DNA from: Candidatus Eiseniibacteriota bacterium
GTDB taxonomy: Bacteria > Eisenbacteria > RBG-16-71-46 > JABDJR01
Length of the DNA: 5,349 nucleotides
Reading direction: 5' to 3'
Assembly (NCBI GenBank): GCA_013003415.1
Contig: JABDJR010000500.1
Coordinates: 1-5,349 of the forward strand
Both the position numbers and the translations under genes were made by a program. Position 1 is the stretch's first letter; every line of letters starts with the position of its first letter. Under the pieces are notes generated by a model. The model did no database searches. It had not been told where the DNA came from and saw nothing but the letters and a program-made list of their open reading frames with translations. Positions 1-5,318 of this stretch are shown here, piece after piece.

Positions 1-1047
1 GGACATGGACGTCCCGGTGCCGTAAGCGAGGGCGCCCCCAGGGTACGCATTCAAGATGTCGACACCCGGAGCGGCAAACTTCGCCCCGATACTTCCCGAA
101 AAGGGAGCTAGAAAGATTCCTGCGTCAACCGCAGCAATGCCAAGCACCGAGTGATGCGAAGCCGGGAAGCGGATGAGTCCCGGCTCGTTTCCTCCGGCGC
201 CAATAACCTTGATGCCCTCGGCGGCAAGTTCATCTAAAAGGGCGGCGATGATCGGGGAGACATCGGTGAGCACAAGGCTCAGGTTGACCAAGTCCACATC
301 TTGCTCCAGCGCGATCTCCAAACCCGTGGCAAGGTCAAACTCGGTACCCCAACCTTCCTCGTTGAGGACGCGGATGGGAATAATGGTTACGTCTGGAGCA
401 AGGCTCAGGATCGTTCCCGAAACGTGAGTGCCATGACCGTAGGCATCGTCAGCTTCTCCGTTCTGGTCGTTGTCGATACCGTCGGCAATGTCGACTGAGG
501 TGAGGAGTTCCCCCGGCCCTAGTAAGTCGACACGGTCTTTGAGGTGGGGATGAGTTGGGTCGACTCCCGTATCCAGCACCGCGATCCGAACCGAGGTGCC
601 TCGTTTCCGTTCGTGGACCGCGTCAAGATGGAGGGCTTGAAGGGGAAACTGATTCTCTACATCTTCCGAAGTCCAGCCCCCCTGGCTAAACCCCAAGGTG
701 AGGTCGACGGGCACGGACCAGTTCGTGGTGTTGTTGGGGTCGGCCAGCTCAACCGCTTCATGATCTTCAAGCTCGCTCTTCGTGATCTCCCCTAGAAAGA
801 GCACCAGCTTAGAGTCCGGATCTTGGCTCAGAACCGTAAGTCCCAGTTCGGCCGCGATGACATCGGGGCTGGTATTTCCATTCACTTCGGCGTACCACTG
901 ATTCACGATTTGTGGCGGTTTGGGATCTTGCTTGGTTCCCTGATAGACGGCGGAACTCTGGATGCCGGAAGCATCGGGCCCGATTACGGGTTGGCTACAA
1001 GCGGATAGAGTACCCATGCAAATCAAGAAACTCACGAAACGCCGCAC
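1..1047 (-). CDS. Subtilisin-family (S8) serine protease, predicted lipoprotein, 3' end cut by window
   Basis: This encodes the first 349 residues of a secreted subtilase, a serine endopeptidase with a Asp-His-Ser triad. Residues 1-17 form a lipoprotein signal peptide: a basic n-region (M-R-R), a short hydrophobic stretch and the lipobox LSAC, with Cys17 as the lipidated residue, so the enzyme should be membrane-anchored outside the cytoplasm. Residues about 45-115 look like the N-terminal propeptide of bacterial subtilases (a stretch ending AAELGLTVL). The catalytic domain starts near residue 134. Asp159 lies in VLDTGVD, His205 in GHGTHVSG, the oxyanion Asn287 in GAGGNEPG and Ser347 in GTGTSMS. 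All are present, so it is predicted active. Between Asp and His is an acidic insertion, DGIDNDQNGEADD (189-201), a possible calcium site. The GTG start was chosen because it gives a complete signal peptide and has GAGGGGG five bases upstream. The in-frame ATG at 1017 would remove most of the signal peptide. The C-terminus lies outside the window. Substrate unknown. Confidence 0.93.
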   Translation of the reverse strand, partial: MRRFVSFLICMGTLSACSQPVIGPDASGIQSSAVYQGTKQDPKPPQIVNQWYAEVNGNTSPDVIAAELGLTVLSQDPDSKLVLFLGEITKSELEDHEAVELADPNNTTNWSVPVDLTLGFSQGGWTSEDVENQFPLQALHLDAVHERKRGTSVRIAVLDTGVDPTHPHLKDRVDLLGPGELLTSVDIADGIDNDQNGEADDAYGHGTHVSGTILSLAPDVTIIPIRVLNEEGWGTEFDLATGLEIALEQDVDLVNLSLVLTDVSPIIAALLDELAAEGIKVIGAGGNEPGLIRFPASHHSVLGIAAVDAGIFLAPFSGSIGAKFAAPGVDILNAYPGGALAYGTGTSMS

Positions 1048-1052
1048 CAGGG

Positions 1053-1059
1053 CCCCCTC
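1053..1059 (-). promoter_or_regulatory. Ribosome binding site that fixes the GTG start of the protease
   Basis: On the minus strand GAGGGGG lies five bases before the GTG at 1047-1045. It supports the GTG over the in-frame ATG at 1017, which has no comparable site. The out-of-frame ATG at 1061-1059 overlaps this site and is not used in this frame. Confidence 0.75.
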
Positions 1060-1132
1060 ATGTGGTTGAAATCTGTGAATGCTTTTGGCCCCGGTTCTCA
1101 GGCCACGCTAAGAAGAGCCCTCTCCTTCTCCT

Positions 1133-1161
1133 TTGATACAGAAAAATCACTCAGTAATCAA
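1133..1161 (-). promoter_or_regulatory. Candidate sigma70-type promoter of the protease gene
   Basis: On the minus strand TTGATT (1161-1156) and TATCAA (1138-1133) are separated by exactly 17 bases. Each box matches the consensus at four of six positions. Transcription would start near 1126 and give a leader of about 80 bases. The first bases of that transcript (1127-1110) can fold into a small hairpin with arms AAGGAGA and TCTTCTT. The promoter lies just downstream of the upstream gene's terminator, as expected for an independent unit. This rests on sequence match only. Confidence 0.5.
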
Positions 1162-1182
1162 GAAACACTATCGCTCTGGGGG

Positions 1183-1215
1183 GCAAAAAGTTAGGGCGAT
1201 CCCGAAGGATCGCCC
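1183..1215 (-). terminator. Intrinsic terminator of the 277-residue gene
   Basis: On the minus strand a perfect 9-bp stem, GGGCGATCC and GGATCGCCC, closes a TTCG loop (1215-1194). Its closing C-G pair makes it a cUUCGg tetraloop, an exceptionally stable RNA loop. It is followed by TAACTTTTT. The stop codon of the gene it would end is about 120 bases upstream. In the plus direction the loop would be CGAA, and the stem is followed by CAAAAA rather than a T run, so it works best on the minus strand. Confidence 0.85.
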
Positions 1216-1337
1216 CAAAAATGGCCTCCCTCCGCTAGGTTGCAGGGGTCGAGGGGTATGGAGGGAGGTTATGAACCACCGTCCGAGCCGTAGCCCGGAT
1301 AGGCGGATCCATTCGTTTTGTCCCCCCACACAATGTC
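1216..1337 (-). other. Long 3' untranslated region between stop codon and terminator
   Basis: About 120 bases separate the stop codon at 1340-1338 from the terminator, and I see no gene here. The stretch can pair with itself. CCTCCCT (1225-1231) complements AGGGAGG (1262-1268). Another stem-loop spans about 1279-1306, pairing CCG with CGG and TCCG with CGGA around a bulge. It could be plain 3' UTR or the body of a small RNA released from the transcript end. I recognise no known RNA family. Confidence 0.3.
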
Positions 1338-2171
1338 TTAGTTCAAATCTCCTTGTGAGGAACCGTCCTGATTCTTGTCCGAGTCCATGGAAAAGGTGAA
1401 CTCGGGATCAATCGCGCGGACGGCATCCACCGACTCTTGAAGTTTTTGCGTGTTCTGGTCCGAAGGTTCCCGTTTCCAATCTGCGTAGGCATCCAGGAAC
1501 TCATCTTGTTTCTTACGAAGCTCTTTCCGTTCTTTCTCGCGATTCACCGATCGTTCCAGGTGGTAGACCTCACCTCGGGACAATTCGTGAATGATGTCGA
1601 GATACTCACCGCGTAGGTGAGCCAGGATTTGGATGTAGCGATCGAAACCGCCCGCCAGCTTTTGCAACACTTCGGAAACAGCCGGGTTCTTCTTGGGCAC
1701 CATCTGGCTGTAGGAATAGGCAAACTGGTAGAAGGTGCGGCCACGACTCAAGGTGGCTTCTTCCGTCGGCTCAAACATCCGATTCTTAGACCCGGAGTTG
1801 CTTGAGACTCGGTTGAGTAAAGTTTGGCTTGAGTTATCGAAAACACCGATCGAAACCAATAAAAAATCTGCGTTCGTTTTGTAGATCTTGTACTTCAAAC
1901 GCGAGTCGGTGGATCGAGTCATTCGCCGAAAGACCTCATGGTCATAACGGTGCAAATAGGGTTCGGCTTGTTGGAGATAGCCGGGGTCGCTAAAAGATTG
2001 CAGCAAATTGGCGAGGTAGACGTTTACATCCTCGTCTTCAACTTCTTGGTTTGAAGAGAGGCCGGTATCAATCCGGGAATGCAAAAGGGATCGCATCATG
2101 AAGTAGTACGAGGGCTTTACGCTCCGGGCGTCATCGGTCAAATCCGTGAACAAGATGCGTGTGTTATCCAA
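1338..2171 (-). CDS. Hypothetical protein, 277 residues, family not recognised
   Basis: I do not recognise this protein. It has no signal peptide and no convincing membrane segment, so it is probably cytoplasmic. The N-terminal half (1-120) is rich in Asp, Tyr and Arg and includes an acidic patch, NQEVEDEDVN (41-50), and one hydrophobic strand-like segment, ADFLLVSIGVF (101-111). Residues 120-145 are Ser/Gly/Asn-rich and probably a loop. Residues 165-250 look almost entirely helical, with a highly charged stretch (about 197-235: NREKERKELRKKQDEF and neighbours) that could form a coiled coil. The tail from 261 is short, polar and disordered-looking. The coding quality looks real: it fills a long open frame, has its own terminator and a ribosome binding site. 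The start is TTG with AAGGA four bases upstream. The next in-frame ATG codons (residues 25 and 26) lack such a site. It is transcribed away from the HD-GYP gene, and context gives no functional hint. Confidence 0.8.
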   Translation of the reverse strand: MDNTRILFTDLTDDARSVKPSYYFMMRSLLHSRIDTGLSSNQEVEDEDVNVYLANLLQSFSDPGYLQQAEPYLHRYDHEVFRRMTRSTDSRLKYKIYKTNADFLLVSIGVFDNSSQTLLNRVSSNSGSKNRMFEPTEEATLSRGRTFYQFAYSYSQMVPKKNPAVSEVLQKLAGGFDRYIQILAHLRGEYLDIIHELSRGEVYHLERSVNREKERKELRKKQDEFLDAYADWKREPSDQNTQKLQESVDAVRAIDPEFTFSMDSDKNQDGSSQGDLN

Positions 2172-2180
2172 GGTGTCCTT
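2172..2180 (-). promoter_or_regulatory. Ribosome binding site for the TTG start at 2171
   Basis: On the minus strand AAGGA (2180-2176) is followed by CACC and then the TTG start codon. The four-base spacing is slightly short but workable. It is the main reason for choosing TTG over the downstream ATG codons near 2099-2094. Confidence 0.6.
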
Positions 2181-2248
2181 CTCTCTTGCCCCCGAAAATT
2201 GTGCGTCGCCCTAAACCATTGCAACCCCCGTGCCACTCACTTTGACCC

Positions 2249-2270
2249 AGACAAAACAGCCCTTTTGTCT
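2249..2270. repeat. Perfect 8-bp inverted repeat, possible operator
   Basis: AGACAAAA (2249-2256) and TTTTGTCT (2263-2270) are exact inverse copies around a 6-base CAGCCC spacer. The site lies about 80 bases upstream of the minus-strand gene start at 2171. The symmetry and size fit a dimeric repressor or activator site. A TTGACC sequence (2242-2247) sits at its left edge but has no good -10 partner. A role as a weak hairpin in RNA is also possible. No regulator is identified. Confidence 0.4.
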
Positions 2271-2390
2271 AGTTGTTTTACCCCGCTAGAACCTCGCCAA
2301 ATCCCTAGTTTATGCGGGTTTCCAGCGTTGTAGGTTTAGAGCCTCAAAGACGCCCCAAAGTTACAAAAGGTGAATCCACCCAAGATTTTG

Positions 2391-2463
2391 AGGGCTTTTA
2401 CCCGCTTGGTTTGTTGCATTGTGCAGATGGGGTATGCAGCTTGACCTGTGGGCCAAAAGACCT
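2391..2463 (+). ncRNA. Candidate structured RNA: long imperfect stem-loop
   Basis: This 73-base stretch folds on itself along its whole length. Successive helices are AGG/CCT (2391-2393 with 2461-2463), CTTTT/AAAAG (2395-2399 with 2455-2459), CCCGC/GTGGG (2401-2405 with 2448-2452), GGTT/GACC (2408-2411 with 2443-2446) and GTTGCAT/ATGCAGC (2413-2419 with 2434-2440). That is 24 pairs broken by small internal loops, with a 14-base terminal loop (2420-2433). Three pairs are G-U when read on the plus strand and would be C-A mismatches on the minus strand, which favours plus-strand RNA. It could be a leader element of the HD-GYP gene, a small RNA, or chance. I recognise no known riboswitch, including the c-di-GMP classes. 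Confidence 0.35.
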
Positions 2464-2543
2464 TCACGACCAACCTCATAAGTAATTGTTTCTATAGGGT
2501 TTAACTTCCTTGCAAATATCCTTTGGGAACTTGCCCCGACGCC

Positions 2544-2557
2544 CGTGCCTTGGCACG
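2544..2557. repeat. Short palindrome CGTGCC-TT-GGCACG, possible operator
   Basis: Two 6-base arms are perfectly inverted around TT. It lies about 190 bases upstream of the HD-GYP start and 12 bases before a -10-like TATAGG (2570-2575). An operator next to a promoter would look like this, but no good -35 box at proper spacing is present: TTGGCA at 2550-2555 is only 14 bases away. Between about 2464 and 2743 I see no gene, only this site and a weak stem (AACTTCC with GGAACTT, 2503-2532). Confidence 0.3.
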
Positions 2558-2733
2558 TCTGTTGCGTTGTATAGGTAGCGTCGTCCATGGGGTCTCAAAC
2601 ACCGCCCCTGGGTTAAGGATTGGGAAGAGGGTTTGTCGAGACCGGTGGTGGGAGACGATACCGTTGGTTTCTTAGGGCCCTTTTCCCGCTTGAAAAGAAA
2701 ATCGATCGCTCGTCGAGTACCAAGGTTAAGAAC

Positions 2734-2738
2734 GGGAG
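2734..2738 (+). promoter_or_regulatory. Ribosome binding site that fixes the HD-GYP start
   Basis: GGGAG lies five bases before the ATG at 2744. The longer reading from TTG at 2633 has a purine-rich GAGGG only one base before the start codon, too close to work well. Confidence 0.65.
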
Positions 2739-2743
2739 TCAAA

Positions 2744-4306
2744 ATGTCGTCGCCAAAAGGATCTTCGGAGACAAAGTCATTGCGCGTGCTGGTCGTCGCA
2801 GCCGATGCAGCATGGAGCAATGGGCTTGTTAGCGCTCTGGCGCGAGTTGGGTTTGATTCCCGGCTCGTGATGGCCGTCGAGTCGGTAACTTTGGCGACCG
2901 TTCACCATCGCCCCGCCGCGATTGTGATCGACTCCGAGTTCGTGCAAATCAAAGGCTACAAACTCATGGAGTCTCTGCGCACCATCGTTCCGGATACTCC
3001 GATTATCGTGAGTGTCCCCTCGGAGCAAACTCAGGAGCGTCTGAAAGCCATGCTCATGGGAGCCGACGATGCTCTCATTCGTCCCATCACGGATCAGGAG
3101 TCCGTCCTCCGCATCCGTCGGGCCATGGAACAACGCTCGGGGATCAAGCGGCTCTCTTCCGAAAATAAAAAGACCAAGGCCCAGGCCTCAGGAATCAAAG
3201 AGGAACTCTCTGGACTTCGTGGTCAGTTGCTTCGGAATATGGCCATGCTCCAACGTGGGGTCGATTTTCACCAACGCCTTGAGCCAGGTCTCGGTCTTCA
3301 GCCTTTACTCAAAAGCTCCCTGCGCAATCTCAGTCAGCAGATCGGCATTCACCGTATGGCCTTTCTGGGCAAAGCCCACGCTGACGCATCTTGGTTCACG
3401 GCGCTAGCAAGCTGGGGTCTCCCCACCTCTCTCGAAGAGGGTCTCCGAGCGCAAGCTCGTGGGGAGTTCGCCTCGCTTCTTGAATCTACCGCTGCCCCCG
3501 CCATTCTCGATCGCTTGGGATCGGTGCCGGGGCTCCGGTTAGAGCTTGGGATATTCTCCACCTGCGGGTTCACCGCCATCATTCCGGTTCTCAATCAAGG
3601 CCGCTTGGTTGGAATGGTGCTTTTAGGTGAATCCCGCAGTGGAGGAGCACCCGACAAGGACACCTTGGCCCTAGCCCACTTTTTGATGACGGCTTTCGTT
3701 CCCGCGATCAACGCCCAACAGTTGCGCGAGAAGGAAGCCCATATGTCTACTCAGGCGCTTGGCGTCCTGGTCAGCGCGCTGGAGGCCCGCGACCCGTACC
3801 TCCGGGGTCACAGCCTGCGCGTCGCTCAGATTGCCGAAGACCTTGGTAAACGCCACGGATTCTCCGGTTACGAACTCTCCATGCTGAATGTGGCCGCCAT
3901 CATTCACGATGTGGGTCGTTTCGAGGTCGATGCGGAACTCTGGTCCAAGCCGGAGCCCCTCTCCGAGAGCGACTGGAAGCTCATCGAGCGCCATCCCATT
4001 CATGGGGAAAGACTGGCTGCGGAAGCCGACTGGCCCCCTCAGGTCCTGGAGGCGATCCGCTCCCATCACGAGCGCTGGGATGGGTCCGGGTATCCCAATG
4101 GGCTTAAAGGGGAAGAGATTCCCATCGGAGCTCGGATTTTGGCGATAGCCGATACGTTCGAGGCGCTCACCAGCGCTCGCCCACAGCGAGAAGCCCTGTC
4201 TCCGGCGGAGGCCATGGAAGTGATTCGCGCGGAGGCGGGAACCAAGTTCGACCCGGCTCTCATTTTTACCTTCGCTTGGGACGAAAACGCCCTCCTGGTC
4301 TCCTAA
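2744..4306 (+). CDS. REC-GAF-HD-GYP protein, probable cyclic-di-GMP phosphodiesterase
   Basis: This is a 520-residue cytoplasmic signalling protein that should hydrolyse the second messenger c-di-GMP. Residues 13-129 form a response-regulator receiver fold, 137-172 a charged linker helix, about 175-325 a GAF-type sensor domain (IIPVLNQGRLVGMVLLGE is its typical core strand pair) and 335-507 the HD-GYP domain. HD-GYP landmarks present are E347, H356, H388-D389, H417, H441-H442-E443, G449-Y450-P451 and D470, so the metal site looks complete. Departures are Arg392 where HD-x-GK normally has Lys, and Glu473 in place of Asp in the D-A-L-T motif. The receiver is degenerate: the acidic pair is Ala19-Ala20, the phosphoacceptor position is Asp63, and the switch Lys is Arg113. 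The ATG start has a good ribosome binding site and begins just before the first receiver strand. A TTG at 2633 would add 37 residues of basic, unconserved-looking sequence. No kinase gene adjoins it. Confidence 0.92.
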   Translation: MSSPKGSSETKSLRVLVVAADAAWSNGLVSALARVGFDSRLVMAVESVTLATVHHRPAAIVIDSEFVQIKGYKLMESLRTIVPDTPIIVSVPSEQTQERLKAMLMGADDALIRPITDQESVLRIRRAMEQRSGIKRLSSENKKTKAQASGIKEELSGLRGQLLRNMAMLQRGVDFHQRLEPGLGLQPLLKSSLRNLSQQIGIHRMAFLGKAHADASWFTALASWGLPTSLEEGLRAQARGEFASLLESTAAPAILDRLGSVPGLRLELGIFSTCGFTAIIPVLNQGRLVGMVLLGESRSGGAPDKDTLALAHFLMTAFVPAINAQQLREKEAHMSTQALGVLVSALEARDPYLRGHSLRVAQIAEDLGKRHGFSGYELSMLNVAAIIHDVGRFEVDAELWSKPEPLSESDWKLIERHPIHGERLAAEADWPPQVLEAIRSHHERWDGSGYPNGLKGEEIPIGARILAIADTFEALTSARPQREALSPAEAMEVIRAEAGTKFDPALIFTFAWDENALLVS

Positions 4307-4326
4307 ACACCGCCTCTAAAACCCCC

Positions 4327-4355
4327 TCTCAAATCCGGTTAGGCCGCATCTGAGA
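4327..4355 (+). terminator. Hairpin after the HD-GYP gene, weak or factor-dependent terminator
   Basis: TCTCAAATCCGG (4327-4338) pairs with CCGCATCTGAGA (4344-4355) at ten of twelve positions around a TTAGG loop, 20 bases after the stop codon. No T run follows, so it is not a classic intrinsic terminator. It may protect the mRNA end or reduce read-through into the atp genes. Confidence 0.4.
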
Positions 4356-4366
4356 TCGCGATAACC

Positions 4367-4378
4367 TAAGTCGACTTA
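4367..4378. repeat. Perfect 12-bp palindrome TAAGTCGACTTA, possible operator
   Basis: The sequence is its own reverse complement and ends 17 bases before the -35 box of the candidate atp promoter. That is a usual place for an activator or repressor dimer. A perfect 12-bp palindrome is uncommon but can occur by chance. The regulator is unknown. Confidence 0.35.
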
Positions 4379-4395
4379 ATCTATCGTGAATCCGC

Positions 4396-4424
4396 TTGAC
4401 TGAGATTTTTGCCTCGTCTACCCT
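4396..4424 (+). promoter_or_regulatory. Candidate promoter of the atp genes
   Basis: TTGACT (4396-4401) matches the -35 consensus at five of six positions. TACCCT (4419-4424), exactly 17 bases later, matches the -10 at three of six, including the key first A and last T. Transcription would begin near 4431 and give a leader of about 110 bases. It provides the ATP synthase genes with a promoter separate from the HD-GYP gene. Confidence 0.5.
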
Positions 4425-4443
4425 CCCTGGTCCTGGCTCGGGC

Positions 4444-4540
4444 ACGGGGTGTTTGGCACTGCCATTCCCCGTTCTTTGCAGGTGAGGGGTATCCCTTTTT
4501 TGGGGTTCCCACGATGGTATTTCGCATCGGGGATCTCACC
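4444..4540 (+). promoter_or_regulatory. Structured mRNA leader of atpZ with possible ribosome-site sequestration
   Basis: Two structures are visible. First, ACGGGG...CCCCGT (4444-4449 with 4467-4472) encloses TGGC-ACT-GCCA (4454-4464), a strong hairpin. Second, GGTGAG (4481-4486) and ATCCC (4491-4495) pair with CTCACC (4535-4540) and GGGAT (4530-4534), giving an 11-bp stem with a 4-base bulge. Its 3' strand is the purine-rich segment directly before the atpZ ATG. A nested stem, CGATG/CATCG, spans 4512-4529. A competing small hairpin, AGGG-GTAT-CCCT (4485-4496), overlaps a run of six T (4496-4501) and would resemble a weak terminator. The two forms exclude each other. Regulation by this switch is my inference. 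Confidence 0.4.
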
Positions 4541-4810
4541 ATGACAAACAAGCCTTCTGCAGAAGACAAAGCAAACGCAAAAGGTTTGCTGGCACGGCAG
4601 TTGGGCATGTTGACCATGATTCCCTTCTTGCTCGGAGCCTCACCAGTTATCGGATTTTTCATGGGACGCTGGCTCGATGGGCGTCTGGGAACCGAACCGG
4701 TTCTGCGTTTTGTTTTCTTGGGTTTGGGTTTTGTCGCAGGGGTTCGGGAAACAGTAAAAGTCGTAAAGAAGGCGAGTCGCGCTGCAGAGGCAGCCGATCG
4801 CATGGACTAG
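4541..4810 (+). CDS. atpZ: AtpZ/AtpI-like small F1F0-ATP synthase accessory protein
   Basis: This 89-residue inner-membrane protein belongs to the AtpZ-type family encoded at the head of many bacterial F1F0-ATP synthase operons. These proteins are thought to help assemble or stabilise the membrane sector, and some have been linked to Mg2+/Ca2+ supply. It has a charged N-terminus (1-20), a first membrane helix (about 23-42), the family signature GRWLDGRLGTEP (42-53), a second helix (about 54-69) and a basic C-terminal tail (70-89, RETVKVVKKASRAAEAADR). Size and hairpin topology are normal. The ATG at 4541 gives the usual short polar N-terminus. An in-frame ATG at 4514 would add nine residues and cannot be excluded, since neither has a strong ribosome binding site. 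The next gene follows after 52 bases, in the typical order. Family assignment is from motif and context. Confidence 0.85.
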   Translation: MTNKPSAEDKANAKGLLARQLGMLTMIPFLLGASPVIGFFMGRWLDGRLGTEPVLRFVFLGLGFVAGVRETVKVVKKASRAAEAADRMD

Positions 4811-4862
4811 CTTTCGAGATCACAACGAGTCGTCGAAAAACAAGCCAATGGTGCGGTTCTAA

Positions 4863-5318
4863 ATGAGTGAGTCAATGACACAGCCAAATAGCTACGGAGC
4901 AAGCTCGGGGACCACCGCGTCCAAGCTTGCTCAGACCTTTGGCCCATCCTTTCTCACAAAAACAGCTTTGGCGGCCGCAATTTCCGGAGTGGTGTTCGCG
5001 ACGGGGCTGGCCTTTCGTTTTGGGTCACCGTTTGGAGTGGGGTTTGCGGTTGGTTTGGCTTGGGGTTTGGCCAATGGTTGGGCTCTTGCCTTCTTGCTTC
5101 GCTCCATGACGAGCGGAGCCACACGGGGAAAGATTCCCGTCGTCATTTTTTTGAAGTTTGCTGTCTATGGCCTCGGCATTTGGCTCTTGGTTTCGGGATT
5201 GTTCCCGCCGGTGGCCATGGTAATGGGCTTTAGTTGGCTATTTGTGGTGCTTGTGTTGCGGGCCTTGGGAGCAATGTTTCTACATAGCTCCATTGGTACG
5301 CGAAAATCCGTAGGGTAG
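4863..5318 (+). CDS. atpI: AtpI-like ATP synthase subunit I, four-helix membrane protein
   Basis: This 151-residue integral membrane protein fits the ATP synthase subunit I (AtpI) group, whose members assist c-ring assembly of the F0 sector. After a polar N-terminus (1-30) come four hydrophobic segments: about 31-50 (LTKTALAAAISGVVFATGLAF), 52-77 (Gly-rich, FGVGFAVGLAWGLANGWAL), 90-109 (VVIFLKFAVYGLGIWLLVSG) and 112-135 (VAMVMGFSWLFVVLVLRALG). A basic loop lies between helices two and three, and Lys sits at the start of helix three as in AtpI. Identity rests on size, topology and its place behind atpZ, because sequence in this family is poorly conserved. The ATG at 4863 has no clear ribosome binding site. 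An in-frame ATG at 4875 is an alternative, and the gene may depend on translational coupling. Only 31 bases remain after the stop. atpB should follow, possibly starting at the GTG at 5347, but that cannot be shown. Confidence 0.75.
   Translation: MSESMTQPNSYGASSGTTASKLAQTFGPSFLTKTALAAAISGVVFATGLAFRFGSPFGVGFAVGLAWGLANGWALAFLLRSMTSGATRGKIPVVIFLKFAVYGLGIWLLVSGLFPPVAMVMGFSWLFVVLVLRALGAMFLHSSIGTRKSVG

Noticed and set aside
173..1008. Several plus-strand open frames of 60-84 codons opposite the protease
   Set aside because: They lie antisense to a protein with a full subtilase catalytic set and show no recognisable features of their own.
1265..1310. GGTT-ATG-AACC and nearby stems as a tRNA arm
   Set aside because: No acceptor stem, anticodon arm or standard T-loop at proper spacing on either strand.
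1133..1399. Plus-strand 88-codon frame across the intergenic region
   Set aside because: It crosses the terminator hairpin and the 3' end of the minus-strand gene, and its composition is Arg/Pro/Ser-rich as expected for a random frame.
2391..2463. Match to a c-di-GMP riboswitch, SRP RNA or 6S RNA
   Set aside because: The conserved sequence signatures of those RNAs as I know them are not present; only the hairpin shape is supported.
2633..2743. 37-residue N-terminal extension of the HD-GYP protein from TTG
   Set aside because: The ATG at 2744 has a properly spaced GGGAG and sits right before the receiver fold; the TTG has a purine run only one base away. The extension is possible but less likely.
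2361..2820. Minus-strand frames of 75 and 114 codons between the divergent genes
   Set aside because: No ribosome binding site or family likeness. One overlaps the HD-GYP start and both cross the hairpin region.
4409..4540. 44-residue N-terminal extension of AtpZ from 4409
   Set aside because: The added sequence lacks family likeness and runs through the leader hairpins. It would also begin between the -35 and -10 boxes of the candidate promoter.
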